This document shows, one piece after another, positions 44,625 through 52,684 of a stretch of 64,000 nucleotides of DNA. A program made the translations under genes and the position numbers. The notes beneath the pieces were generated by a model. It made no database searches. It was not told the DNA's origin and saw only the letters and a program-made list of their open reading frames with translations. Where the stretch lies: the NCBI GenBank assembly GCA_900470195.1, contig UEIJ01000001.1, positions 372,001 through 436,000 of the forward strand, in the 5' to 3' direction. Origin of the DNA: Hyphomicrobiales bacterium. Its GTDB lineage: Bacteria; Pseudomonadota; Alphaproteobacteria; Rhizobiales; Rhizobiaceae. Numbering within the stretch: the first letter of the stretch is position 1; each line of letters opens with the position of its first letter.

Positions 44625-45670
44625 ATGACCATGCAAGAACTGATGAAAGCTGCGGTCGTTCATGAATTTGGGAAACCGACGACCATCGTAAGCGTCCCGA
44701 TTCCAGTGCCGGGCCCCGGGGAACTGCTGGTTAAGGTCATGGCGTGCGGCGTCTGCCATACGGACCTGCATGCTGCTTCCGGCGACTGGCCGGTCAAGCC
44801 ATCGCCGCCCTTCATTCCCGGCCACGAAGTCGCCGGCACGGTTGCTGCCATCGGCCCGGGCGTCACGGATTTTGAGATCGGCGATGCCGTCGGCATCGCC
44901 TGGCTCCACGATGCGTGTATGCGTTGCGAACACTGCGAAACGGGCTGGGAGACGCTTTGCGAGCATCAGCACAATACCGGCTACAGCTGCGATGGAGGCT
45001 TCGCGGAATACGCGATCGCCAACGCCGCGTTCGCAGCAAGACTGCCTGACAACGTTGATTTTAAAGCGGTCGCGCCCATTCTGTGCGCCGGGGTCACGAC
45101 ATACAAGGGCCTCAAGGAAACCGAAGTGCGCCCCGGCCAGTGGGTGGCGATCTCGGGCATCGGCGGACTGGGACAGGTTGCGATCCAGTATGCGAAAGCC
45201 ATGGGGTTGAAGGTCGTTGCGCTCGACGTGTCGCCTGGAAAGCTCGCTTTGGCCAAGCAAACGGGTGCTGATCTGGCTCTCGACGCGCGGTCATCCGACG
45301 CGGTCGCCGAAGCCCTTGAAACAACAGGCGGCGGAGCGCATGGCGTGCTCGTCACAGCCGTATCGCCGCCAGCGTTCTCGCAGGCACCCCAACTCGTTCG
45401 GCGAAAAGGTACGGTCGCCCTGGTGGGATTGCCCCCCGGTGAATTCGCGACCCCTATCTTCGACGTCGTCTTGAAGCGGATAACGGTGCGTGGCTCAATC
45501 GTCGGCACGCGCCAGGATCTCGACGAGGCCATCGCCTTTTTTGCCGAGGGCAAGGTCAAGGCGCATGTCACCGCTGCGCCCTCGACGACATCAACCGGAT
45601 ATTCGATGACCTGAAGGCCGGCCGGATCGAGGGCAGGATGGTTCTTGACATGGCGGCGATGACGGCCTGA
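44625..45670 (+). pseudogene. adhP: Zinc alcohol dehydrogenase (AdhP-like) with a C-terminal frameshift
   Basis: Zn-dependent ethanol/aldehyde dehydrogenase. The catalytic-zinc block is CGVCHTDLHAASGDWP with GHEVAG. The structural-zinc cysteines are in CMRCEHCETGWETLC, and the NAD motif is GIGGLGQVAIQYAKAMG. The frame stops at 45614 after TGYSMT, but the adjacent frame from 45582 reads LDDINRIFDDLKAGRIEGR and ends at 45670, exactly the normal C-terminus. One C missing from a CCC run at 45579-45581 explains the break. The last ~30 residues are replaced, and activity is doubtful. A sequencing error is possible. AGGAG precedes the ATG. It lies 71 bp after yhhJ. Confidence 0.85.
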
Positions 45671-45703
45671 CCGCACTCGGTGCCGGGCCTAAAGGAGGTG
45701 AGT

Positions 45704-46345
45704 ATGATTACGTCTGACATCATGACGCGCGATGTTGCCACGATCAGTGTTGATGCTCACGTGCGTCATGCCATTTCCCGGATGCTGGAGCGAGGTGTCA
45801 GCGGTCTGCCGGTGACGGACAGTGATGGCAACCTTGTCGGGATCATTACCGAGGGCGATCTGATGTCCCGCAGGGAGATCGGAACGGCCTTGCTCGACCG
45901 GCAGGACCAACCGATGACCGATGAGCAGGATCTCGCAAACTACATTCATTCCAACAGCTGGCGCGTCGGCGACGTCATGACAGCCAAGGTCAGGACCGTG
46001 GAACCCGGCACGCCGTTGATCAAGGTGGCGCAAGCGATGCTCACCTTCAACGTCAAACGGCTTCCCGTGATCTCGGATGGTGCGGTTGTGGGTATCGTCA
46101 GCCGCCGCGATCTCCTCAAGGCGACATCCTTTTCCGGAATCGAACAGATTGCGCGGGGAGATGAAGGCATCAGGGTTGCAGCGTCGGCGCGCATCCGCAA
46201 CGACCTCGGCTTCGGCCCTGAGCTACTTCAGGTCGATGTCAGTGAGGGAACGGTGACGGTTGTGAGAGCGGACTTGACGGAGCTTCAACTGCGCGCTGTG
46301 CAATGCGTCGTGGAGGGAATTCCGGGTGCGAGTTTTTCCCAGTAA
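45704..46345 (+). CDS. CBS-pair protein with C-terminal BON-like domain
   Basis: The protein has 213 residues. CBS 1 is residues ~1-60 (MTRDVATISVDAHVRHAI...GNLVGIITEGDLM). CBS 2 is ~90-150 (MTAKVRTVEPGTPLIKVAQ...VVGIVSRRDLL). The last ~55 residues (VAASARIRNDLGFGPELLQVDVSEGTVTV) look like a BON domain. Such proteins are ligand-sensing regulators of unknown partner. AAAGGAGG precedes the ATG. It follows the alcohol dehydrogenase by 33 bp, so it is probably the last gene of the exporter transcript. Confidence 0.87.
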   Translation: MITSDIMTRDVATISVDAHVRHAISRMLERGVSGLPVTDSDGNLVGIITEGDLMSRREIGTALLDRQDQPMTDEQDLANYIHSNSWRVGDVMTAKVRTVEPGTPLIKVAQAMLTFNVKRLPVISDGAVVGIVSRRDLLKATSFSGIEQIARGDEGIRVAASARIRNDLGFGPELLQVDVSEGTVTVVRADLTELQLRAVQCVVEGIPGASFSQ

Positions 46346-46553
46346 GCGGCCTGAGGTGCCGAGGTCGTTGTTTACCCACACCTGGAAACCGGCGCGCGGT
46401 AATCCGCACCGACTAAGAAATATCTCAAGAAAACGAGGCGTGCCCGAACACACCCGCAGGGTCTGTTCTACTGGATTGGCCGGCGAAAGCTTTCACTAAA
46501 CGCACCAGGGGCTCCCAGCAGAAAGGCAAGATCGCACCAAATCGATGTTGATG

Positions 46554-46569
46554 GTCATCAGCTGTTGAC
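46554..46569 (+). promoter_or_regulatory. Shared island palindrome, copy d (arc operon promoter)
   Basis: GTCATCAGCTGTTGAC. The TTGACT formed with the next base (46565-46570) is followed after 18 bp by TAATAAT (46589-46595), a plausible promoter. It lies 146 bp before the arcD-like start. Confidence 0.75.
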
Positions 46570-46714
46570 TCCCTGCGATCAATCAGCCTAATAATTGGCC
46601 AATTGTCTCATCGCCAGCCGTCAAAGCGCGATGATGCCTCTCGTTGCATGACGATACTTGCAGCGGAGCGCGCGAAATTCATTGCAGATTTCGGTATTTC
46701 CCTGGAGGGGGTAA

Positions 46715-48145
46715 ATGAGCATTGATACAGACGCATCCAAGGAAGGCAGCTTCCGGTTTCCGACAGCCTTCACCATCCTGTTCGGCCTGATCATTCTGGT
46801 CGCGGCGCTGACATGGATCGTTCCAGCCGGTCAGTATACGCGCGTCCAGAACGCTGCCTTGAACAAAGAGGTTCCCGTTGCGGGAACATATGCTATCACA
46901 GATTCGGCGCCCCAGGGAATCGTTGAGGTCTTCATGGCGCCGATCCGCGGGTTCTACGATCCCGCGGCCGGCACGGCAAACGCCATCGACGTCGCTCTGT
47001 TCGTCTTGGTGATCGGCGGGTTCATCGGGGTCGTGACCGCCACCGGCGCGATCAATGCGGGCATCGAGCGGGCCATGAGAGGTCTGAAGGGCCGTGAGAA
47101 ATGGATGATCCCATTCCTGATGGCATTGTTCGCCTTCGGCGGCACCACCTACGGCATGGCCGAGGAAACGCTCGCCTTCTATATGCTTCTGATCCCGATC
47201 ATGATCGCGGCGCGCTATGACGCAGTAACTGCCGTTGCCATCATCCTGCTGGGTGCGGGCGTCGGCGTTCTCGGCTCGACCGTCAATGCGTTCGCCACTG
47301 TCATCGCTTCGGATGCTGCCGGCGTGCCGTTCACCCAAGGGCTCGTGCTGCGTATCGTCATCCTTGGCCTCAGCTGGCTCGCCTGCGTTGCTTATGTGAT
47401 GCGCTATGCGGAAAGGGTTCGGCTCGATCCCACCAGATCGCTGGTCTACGACATGAAGGCTGACAACGAGAGACATTTCCTCAGCACGCATCATGATGGA
47501 GCCGAGTTCACCACGACCCACAAGCTGGTGCTTGCCCTCTTCGCTCTCACCTTTGTCGTGATGGTGTGGGGAGTGCTCAAGGGCGGCTGGTGGATGGGCG
47601 AAATGAGTGGCCTGTTCCTCGCGTCCGCCATTGTGGTCGGCCTCATAGCCCGAACGGGTGAGAAGAATTTCACGGATGCTTTCGTCAATGGAGCTCGTGA
47701 CCTTCTCGGTGTCGCCCTGATCATCGGCCTGGCGCGCGGCATCGTCGTCATCATGGATGCCGGCAAGATCACCGATACGATCCTGCACTGGGCAGAAGGG
47801 GCGGTCGCGGGCCTGGGCAAGGTCGCCTTCATCAACGTGATGTACTGGCTTCAGGTGCTGATGTCGTTCTTCGTGCCGTCGTCATCCGGTCTTGCGGTTC
47901 TGTCCATGCCGATCATGGCGCCGGTCGCAGATTTTGCCGGTGTCGGCCGTGACCACGTCGTGACCGCCTATCAGTCGGCAAACGGCGTGGTGAATCTCAT
48001 CAACCCCACCTTCGCGGTCGTCATGGGAGCGCTCGCCATCGGCCGCGTGCCCTACGAGCGGTGGTTGCGCTTCATGTGGCCCCTGCTGGTGATCCTCACC
48101 GTCATCATCATGGCGAGCCTCAGCGTCGCCACCGTCATTGCATAA
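46715..48145 (+). CDS. YfcC-type arginine/ornithine carrier (ArcD role)
   Basis: This 476-residue inner-membrane carrier has about 12 helices. It belongs to the YfcC/DcuC-like family rather than the APC-type ArcD (LTWIVPAGQYTR near the N-terminus, FGGTTYGMAEETLAFYML, VPSSSGLAVLSMPIMAPVADFAGVGR near the C-terminus). YfcC proteins replace ArcD in many arginine deiminase operons and are thought to exchange arginine for ornithine. It is the first gene of arcDABC, 12 bp before arcA, with GGAGGGGG ahead of the ATG. Confidence 0.85.
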   Translation: MSIDTDASKEGSFRFPTAFTILFGLIILVAALTWIVPAGQYTRVQNAALNKEVPVAGTYAITDSAPQGIVEVFMAPIRGFYDPAAGTANAIDVALFVLVIGGFIGVVTATGAINAGIERAMRGLKGREKWMIPFLMALFAFGGTTYGMAEETLAFYMLLIPIMIAARYDAVTAVAIILLGAGVGVLGSTVNAFATVIASDAAGVPFTQGLVLRIVILGLSWLACVAYVMRYAERVRLDPTRSLVYDMKADNERHFLSTHHDGAEFTTTHKLVLALFALTFVVMVWGVLKGGWWMGEMSGLFLASAIVVGLIARTGEKNFTDAFVNGARDLLGVALIIGLARGIVVIMDAGKITDTILHWAEGAVAGLGKVAFINVMYWLQVLMSFFVPSSSGLAVLSMPIMAPVADFAGVGRDHVVTAYQSANGVVNLINPTFAVVMGALAIGRVPYERWLRFMWPLLVILTVIIMASLSVATVIA

Positions 48146-48157
48146 AGGAGATTTCCA

Positions 48158-49384
48158 ATGACCCTCACCTATGGCGTTCACTCGGAGGTCGGAAAGCTTC
48201 GACGTGTTCTGGTCCACCGGCCTGGCGCAGCACTGGCCCGCCTGACCCCTTCCAATTGCCATGAATTGCTTTTTGACGACGTCATCTGGGTCAAGCAGGC
48301 CCGGGTCGAGCACCTGACCTTTGTCGACGCCATGCGTCATCGCGGTGTCGAAGTGGTGTTCCTTCGGGAGATGCTGGCGGAGACGCTGCAGATCCCGGAG
48401 GCGCGCCGATGGCTCCTTGAACGACGCGTCACGGACGACACCGTAGGCGTTGGTTTCGCCGACGATCTGAGGGCGCATCTGATGGCGATCGAGGCTGACG
48501 CTCTTTCCCTGATCCTGATGGGCGGCCTGAGTAAGGCGGAGTTGCCGATCAAGAGCGGCGGCCTGCTCTCGGAGACCTTGCGTCCGGAGGACTTCATCCT
48601 GCCGCCGCTGCCCAATCACCTGTTCACGCGCGACACGACCTGCTGGATTTATGGTGGCGTCACGCTCAATCCGATGCGCTGGAACGCGCGCAAGCTCGAA
48701 ACCGTCAACATCGCTGCCATCTACCGCTACCATCCGGATTTCTGCGATGCCGGCTTCCCGGTATGGTGGGGGGATCCCGACAAGGACCACGGCCTCGCCA
48801 CGCTGGAAGGCGGCGACGTCATGCCAGTCGGCAAGGGAACCGTTCTCGTCGGCATGGGCGAGCGCACCACACCGCAGGCGGTCGGTCAGCTTGCGCGCTC
48901 CCTGTTCGCGCAGGGTGGGGCGGAAAGAGTGATCGCCTGCAAACTGCCGATCGAGCGAGCGTCCATGCACCTCGATACTGTTTTCAGCTTCTGCGACCGG
49001 GATCTCGTGACGCTCTTTGCAGACGTGGCGCACAAGATTGAGCCCTACTCCATTCGCCCGGGAGAGAGCGAAGGCAAGATCGATGTGCGCAAGGAGGAGC
49101 GACCACTCGTCGAGGTCGCCGCCGAGGTGCTGGGACTGAAACAGTTGCGCGTGGTCGAGACGGGTGGCGACGCTTATGTGGCCGAGCGCGAGCAATGGGA
49201 TGACGGCAACAACGTCGTAGCACTCGAACCCGGCGTCGTCGTCGCCTACGACCGCAACACCTATACCAACACGCAACTACGCAAGGCGGGCGTCGAAGTG
49301 ATCACCGTACCGGGTGCCGAGCTCGGCCGGGGGCGTGGCGGCGGTCATTGCATGACTTGCCCGCTCGTCCGCGATCCAGTTTGA
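48158..49384 (+). CDS. arcA: Arginine deiminase
   Basis: This 408-residue cytoplasmic enzyme converts arginine to citrulline and ammonia. Family blocks are [18 protein letters not shown] at the N-terminus, [54 protein letters not shown] (catalytic His region), and the nucleophilic Cys in [10 protein letters not shown] nine residues from the end. Length is normal. Confidence 0.95.
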   Translation: MTLTYGVHSEVGKLRRVLVHRPGAALARLTPSNCHELLFDDVIWVKQARVEHLTFVDAMRHRGVEVVFLREMLAETLQIPEARRWLLERRVTDDTVGVGFADDLRAHLMAIEADALSLILMGGLSKAELPIKSGGLLSETLRPEDFILPPLPNHLFTRDTTCWIYGGVTLNPMRWNARKLETVNIAAIYRYHPDFCDAGFPVWWGDPDKDHGLATLEGGDVMPVGKGTVLVGMGERTTPQAVGQLARSLFAQGGAERVIACKLPIERASMHLDTVFSFCDRDLVTLFADVAHKIEPYSIRPGESEGKIDVRKEERPLVEVAAEVLGLKQLRVVETGGDAYVAEREQWDDGNNVVALEPGVVVAYDRNTYTNTQLRKAGVEVITVPGAELGRGRGGGHCMTCPLVRDPV

Positions 49385-49396
49385 AGGAGGTTTGTC

Positions 49397-50398
49397 ATGC
49401 CCGTTAACCTGAAAGGTCGCAGCGTCCTGAAACTGCTCGACTTCACGCCCGATGAAATCCGGTTCCTGCTCAAGCTGTCAGCCTCGCTCAAGCAGGCGAA
49501 ATATGGCGGTTACGAGGAGCAGCGCCTAAAAGGCAAGAACATCGCGTTGATCTTCGAGAAGGATTCGACGCGTACCCGAACAGGCTTCGAGGTGGCCGCT
49601 TATGACCAGGGCGCCCATGTCACCTATCTTGGCCCGACCGGCACTCAGATCGGCAAGAAGGAATCGATGAAGGACACTGCACGGGTCCTCGGCCGCATGT
49701 ATGACGGCATCGAGTATCGCGGCTTCGGGCAGGAACAGGCCGAAACGCTGGCGGCCTATGCCGGCGTACCGGTTTATAATGGACTGACCGACGAGTTTCA
49801 CCCAACGCAGATTCTCGCTGATTTCCTGACCATGCGGGAATATACACGCAAACACCTGTCGCAGATCAGTTTTGCCTTCCTTGGTGATGCAGGAAACAAC
49901 ATGGGCAACTCGCTGCTGGCGGGTGCGGCGCAGATCGGCATGGATGTGCGCCTTGGCGCGCCAAAGGCCTGCTGGCCCGAGGACGATCTGGTGCTGTCGT
50001 GCCGGGAGATCGCAGCCAGGACAGGTGCGAAGATCACCCTCACCGAAGACCCTGCCGAAGCCGTCAACGGCTGCGATTTCGTCTATACCGATGTCTGGGT
50101 GTCCATGGGCGAACCGGATTCGGTCTGGAAAGAGCGCATCGAACTGCTCACGCCCTATCGCGTCACCGCCGAGATCATGGCGACGACTGGCAATCCGCAT
50201 GCGAAGTTCATGCACTGCCTGCCCGCCTTCCACAATCGCGAGACCGAGATCGGCGAGAAGATCTTCCGGCAATATGGCATCGACAGCATGGAAGTGACCG
50301 AAGAGGTCTTTGAATCGGAAGCCTCCATCGTCTTCGACCAGGCCGAAAACCGGATGCACACGATCAAGGCCTTGCTTGTCGCCACGCTGGGGTCCTGA
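49397..50398 (+). CDS. arcB: Ornithine carbamoyltransferase, catabolic
   Basis: The enzyme has 333 residues and splits citrulline with phosphate into ornithine and carbamoyl phosphate. It carries the carbamoyl-phosphate motif STRTRTGFE, the block [14 protein letters not shown], and [14 protein letters not shown] near the C-terminus. The extra length and the position between arcA and arcC mark it as the catabolic isoform. AAGGAGG precedes the ATG. Confidence 0.94.
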   Translation: MPVNLKGRSVLKLLDFTPDEIRFLLKLSASLKQAKYGGYEEQRLKGKNIALIFEKDSTRTRTGFEVAAYDQGAHVTYLGPTGTQIGKKESMKDTARVLGRMYDGIEYRGFGQEQAETLAAYAGVPVYNGLTDEFHPTQILADFLTMREYTRKHLSQISFAFLGDAGNNMGNSLLAGAAQIGMDVRLGAPKACWPEDDLVLSCREIAARTGAKITLTEDPAEAVNGCDFVYTDVWVSMGEPDSVWKERIELLTPYRVTAEIMATTGNPHAKFMHCLPAFHNRETEIGEKIFRQYGIDSMEVTEEVFESEASIVFDQAENRMHTIKALLVATLGS

Positions 50399-50399
50399 C

Positions 50400-51305
50400 A
50401 TGAGGATAGTGGTAGCACTGGGAGGCAACGCGCTGCTCAAGCGCGGCGAGCCGATGACCGCCGACGTCCAACGCGCAAATGTTCACAAGGCGGCGATCGC
50501 GCTCGCGGATCTGGCGCGAGATCACGATATTATCGTCGCGCACGGAAACGGGCCACAGGTCGGACTTCTGGCGCTCCAGGCGGCGGCATTTGCGGATGTC
50601 GATCCTTATCCTCTCGATATTCTCGGGGCGGAAAGCGTCGGCATGATAGGCTATCTCGTCGAGCAGGAGTTGACCAATGCCATGCCTGCGGGATCGAGGA
50701 TCGCGACACTGCTGACCCAGATCGAGGTGAACCGGGACGATCCAGCCTTCGCAGGGCCGGAAAAACCGATAGGGCCGGTCTATAATCAGGAAGAGGCGGC
50801 CAAGGCGAAGAAGGCGCATGGCTGGCCGATGGTGGAGGAAGCGCAAGGACGATGGCGGCGGGTCGTGCCCTCCCCGCTACCCGCGCGCATCACTCAGATC
50901 GAGACGATCCGGCTGCTCGTGGACGCCGGCGTCACGGTCATCTGCGCCGGCGGCGGCGGCATCCCCGTGGCGCGTGACGAGAATGGCATGCTTCATGGCC
51001 TTGAGGCCGTCATAGACAAGGACAGAGCGGCCGGGTTGCTCGCCAATGCGCTCGGCGCTGACGCTTTCCTGATGCTCACCGACGTTGATGCCGTCTACCA
51101 GGGCTGGGGCACAGCGGTGTCGCGACCGATCAGGAAAGCTGCGCCCGCCGAATTGGACAGCGGTGTTTTTGCTGCCGGATCCATGCGGCCAAAAGTGGAG
51201 GCGGCGTGCGCCTTTGCAAACACGGGCGGGCTCGCGGGTATTGGCCGGCTTGAAGATGCGCGTGGGATTCTCGAGGGGCGCCAGGGCACATTGGTCAAGC
51301 TGTAG
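50400..51305 (+). CDS. arcC: Carbamate kinase
   Basis: The enzyme has 301 residues and makes ATP from carbamoyl phosphate and ADP, the energy-yielding step of the pathway. Blocks are VVALGGNALLKRGEPM, HGNGPQVGLLALQ, PIGPVYNQEEA, VICAGGGGIPV and GSMRPKVEAACAFA. The ATG follows the arcB stop by one base. A longer upstream frame overlaps arcB and is rejected. Confidence 0.94.
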   Translation: MRIVVALGGNALLKRGEPMTADVQRANVHKAAIALADLARDHDIIVAHGNGPQVGLLALQAAAFADVDPYPLDILGAESVGMIGYLVEQELTNAMPAGSRIATLLTQIEVNRDDPAFAGPEKPIGPVYNQEEAAKAKKAHGWPMVEEAQGRWRRVVPSPLPARITQIETIRLLVDAGVTVICAGGGGIPVARDENGMLHGLEAVIDKDRAAGLLANALGADAFLMLTDVDAVYQGWGTAVSRPIRKAAPAELDSGVFAAGSMRPKVEAACAFANTGGLAGIGRLEDARGILEGRQGTLVKL

Positions 51306-51427
51306 ACGAGGGGTTTTTCAGACAAGCGCCCAACCAATTTTCAGGGGAGGTTTTGGCAGGTTCTCCGTCGCTCATAAAAAGGTGTTTGAACTCAGGTGCT
51401 GACGCATAGGTCGCGAGGAGAAGTAAG

Positions 51428-51787
51428 GTGTCGAACACTGGACAAACGGTAATCGGATTGGACCAGGCGGTTGCGCTGGTGGTGCCGCGGGAAATGCGGG
51501 ACGCTTTGTTCATTGCCGCCGCTCATGCCTGGAACACCGGCGAAGTCACGTTCGATCATGAGCTCGCCAAGGCTGTCGATGCCGTGGCGGACGTTCTTGC
51601 CCTCTCGCGCGACGAAGTTGTCGAACTGATGATAGAGGAATGGCTGCACGCCTCGGAGGGTTTCGTTTTGATCGAGGACAGGCCGAGCAAGACTTTCCGG
51701 CCTTCGCGCATTCGTGCTGGTGCGCAGGCTCCCATTCCTGCACACCAGCCGATTGATGGTGAAGGGCGAGCTGTTCGCGGACTGTAG
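51428..51787 (+). CDS. Hypothetical protein between arcC and usp
   Basis: The 119-residue protein starts at GTG, with AGGAG seven bases upstream (MSNTGQTVIGLDQAVALVVP). Most of it is acidic and helical (TFDHELAKAVDAVADVLALS), ending in a basic Pro-rich tail. No signal, membrane segment or known motif is seen. It lies 122 bp after arcC and 12 bp before the interrupted usp gene on the same strand. It may form a unit with the latter. Confidence 0.5.
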   Translation: MSNTGQTVIGLDQAVALVVPREMRDALFIAAAHAWNTGEVTFDHELAKAVDAVADVLALSRDEVVELMIEEWLHASEGFVLIEDRPSKTFRPSRIRAGAQAPIPAHQPIDGEGRAVRGL

Positions 51788-51799
51788 CTGAGGAAGATT

Positions 51800-52666
51800 A
51801 TGAAGCACCGCCATCCGAAGCATATCATTTTCGCAACGGATTTCTCGGCCCAATGTGATCGGGCACAGGTTCGCGCCATTCAGTTGGCTCTTCAGTGACA
51901 GGCCCGGCTGACTGTGATCCATGTCATCGAAAGCGACGATGGGGCTCTCGAACAGCCGGAAACGCAGTCCCTTCCCCGCGCCGTTGCGCACAGCTCCACC
52001 CTCCTGCGTGAGGAGCTTTCGGCTATTGAGGGGCTCAACAGTGCGGTCGTCGTGAGACGAGGTCGTCCCATTGTCGAGATTAACGAAATAGCTTTATGGG
52101 ACAAGACTGATCTGATTGTCACGGGTATATCGCGAAACGAAGTTGACGGTCGGTCGTTGCTGGGGAGCACGACGACGTCACTTCTACGGGAGAGCGGACT
52201 GCCTGTGCTTGTGGTGAAAAAGAAGCCAGACGACACACGCGACCGTATTGTCGCCGCAATCGACCTGTCGCCTGCAGCGTCGGGAGTGTTCGAAACGGCT
52301 GTCAGGTTCTTTCAACCCGAAAGCCTCGTTGTTTTCCATGCGTTTGAGCCCCCATTCAAAAACTGGGTTGGCGACAAGGAAGCCTACAGTAGGCAATTAT
52401 CGAAAGATGCCGTCAAGCAGATCAGAAACTTATCAGAGCAATTCAAGCACGACCATGGAGTTCACAACATTCAAATCGTCACGTTCGAGGGCGATCCTGC
52501 GCGCCAGCTGGCCGTCTACGTCGATGAGAACGACATTGGTCTGGTCGTGGCCGGGACAGATGGGAGGCATGCCATCATGAACTTGTTTGTGGAGAGTGTC
52601 GCAGGGCAAATTCTTCATGAAGTTCAGTGCGATATCCTGATAGTTCCAAGTCATGCGCAAAACTGA
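51800..52666 (+). pseudogene. Universal stress protein gene with an in-frame TGA
   Basis: An ATG with GAGGAA upstream opens MKHRHPKHIIFATDFSAQCD, a normal Usp N-terminus. After 32 codons the frame meets TGA (51896-51898) in ALQ*QARLTVIHVIES, where Usp proteins have an ordinary residue, and TGG would be one change away. The same frame continues without break for 256 codons as two Usp domains (LIVTGISRNEVDGRSLLGST; DRIVAAIDLSPAASGVFETA; ending GRHAIMNLFVESVAGQILH). Restart at the ATG at 51914 would give a protein lacking the first strand and the ATP-binding Asp. Confidence 0.8.
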
Positions 52667-52684
52667 AACCAGAAGCCATATCAA

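Noticed and set aside
47882-49276. 464-codon minus-strand frame across arcD and arcA
   Set aside because: Antisense shadow; arcA and the carrier have full-length family motifs on the plus strand.
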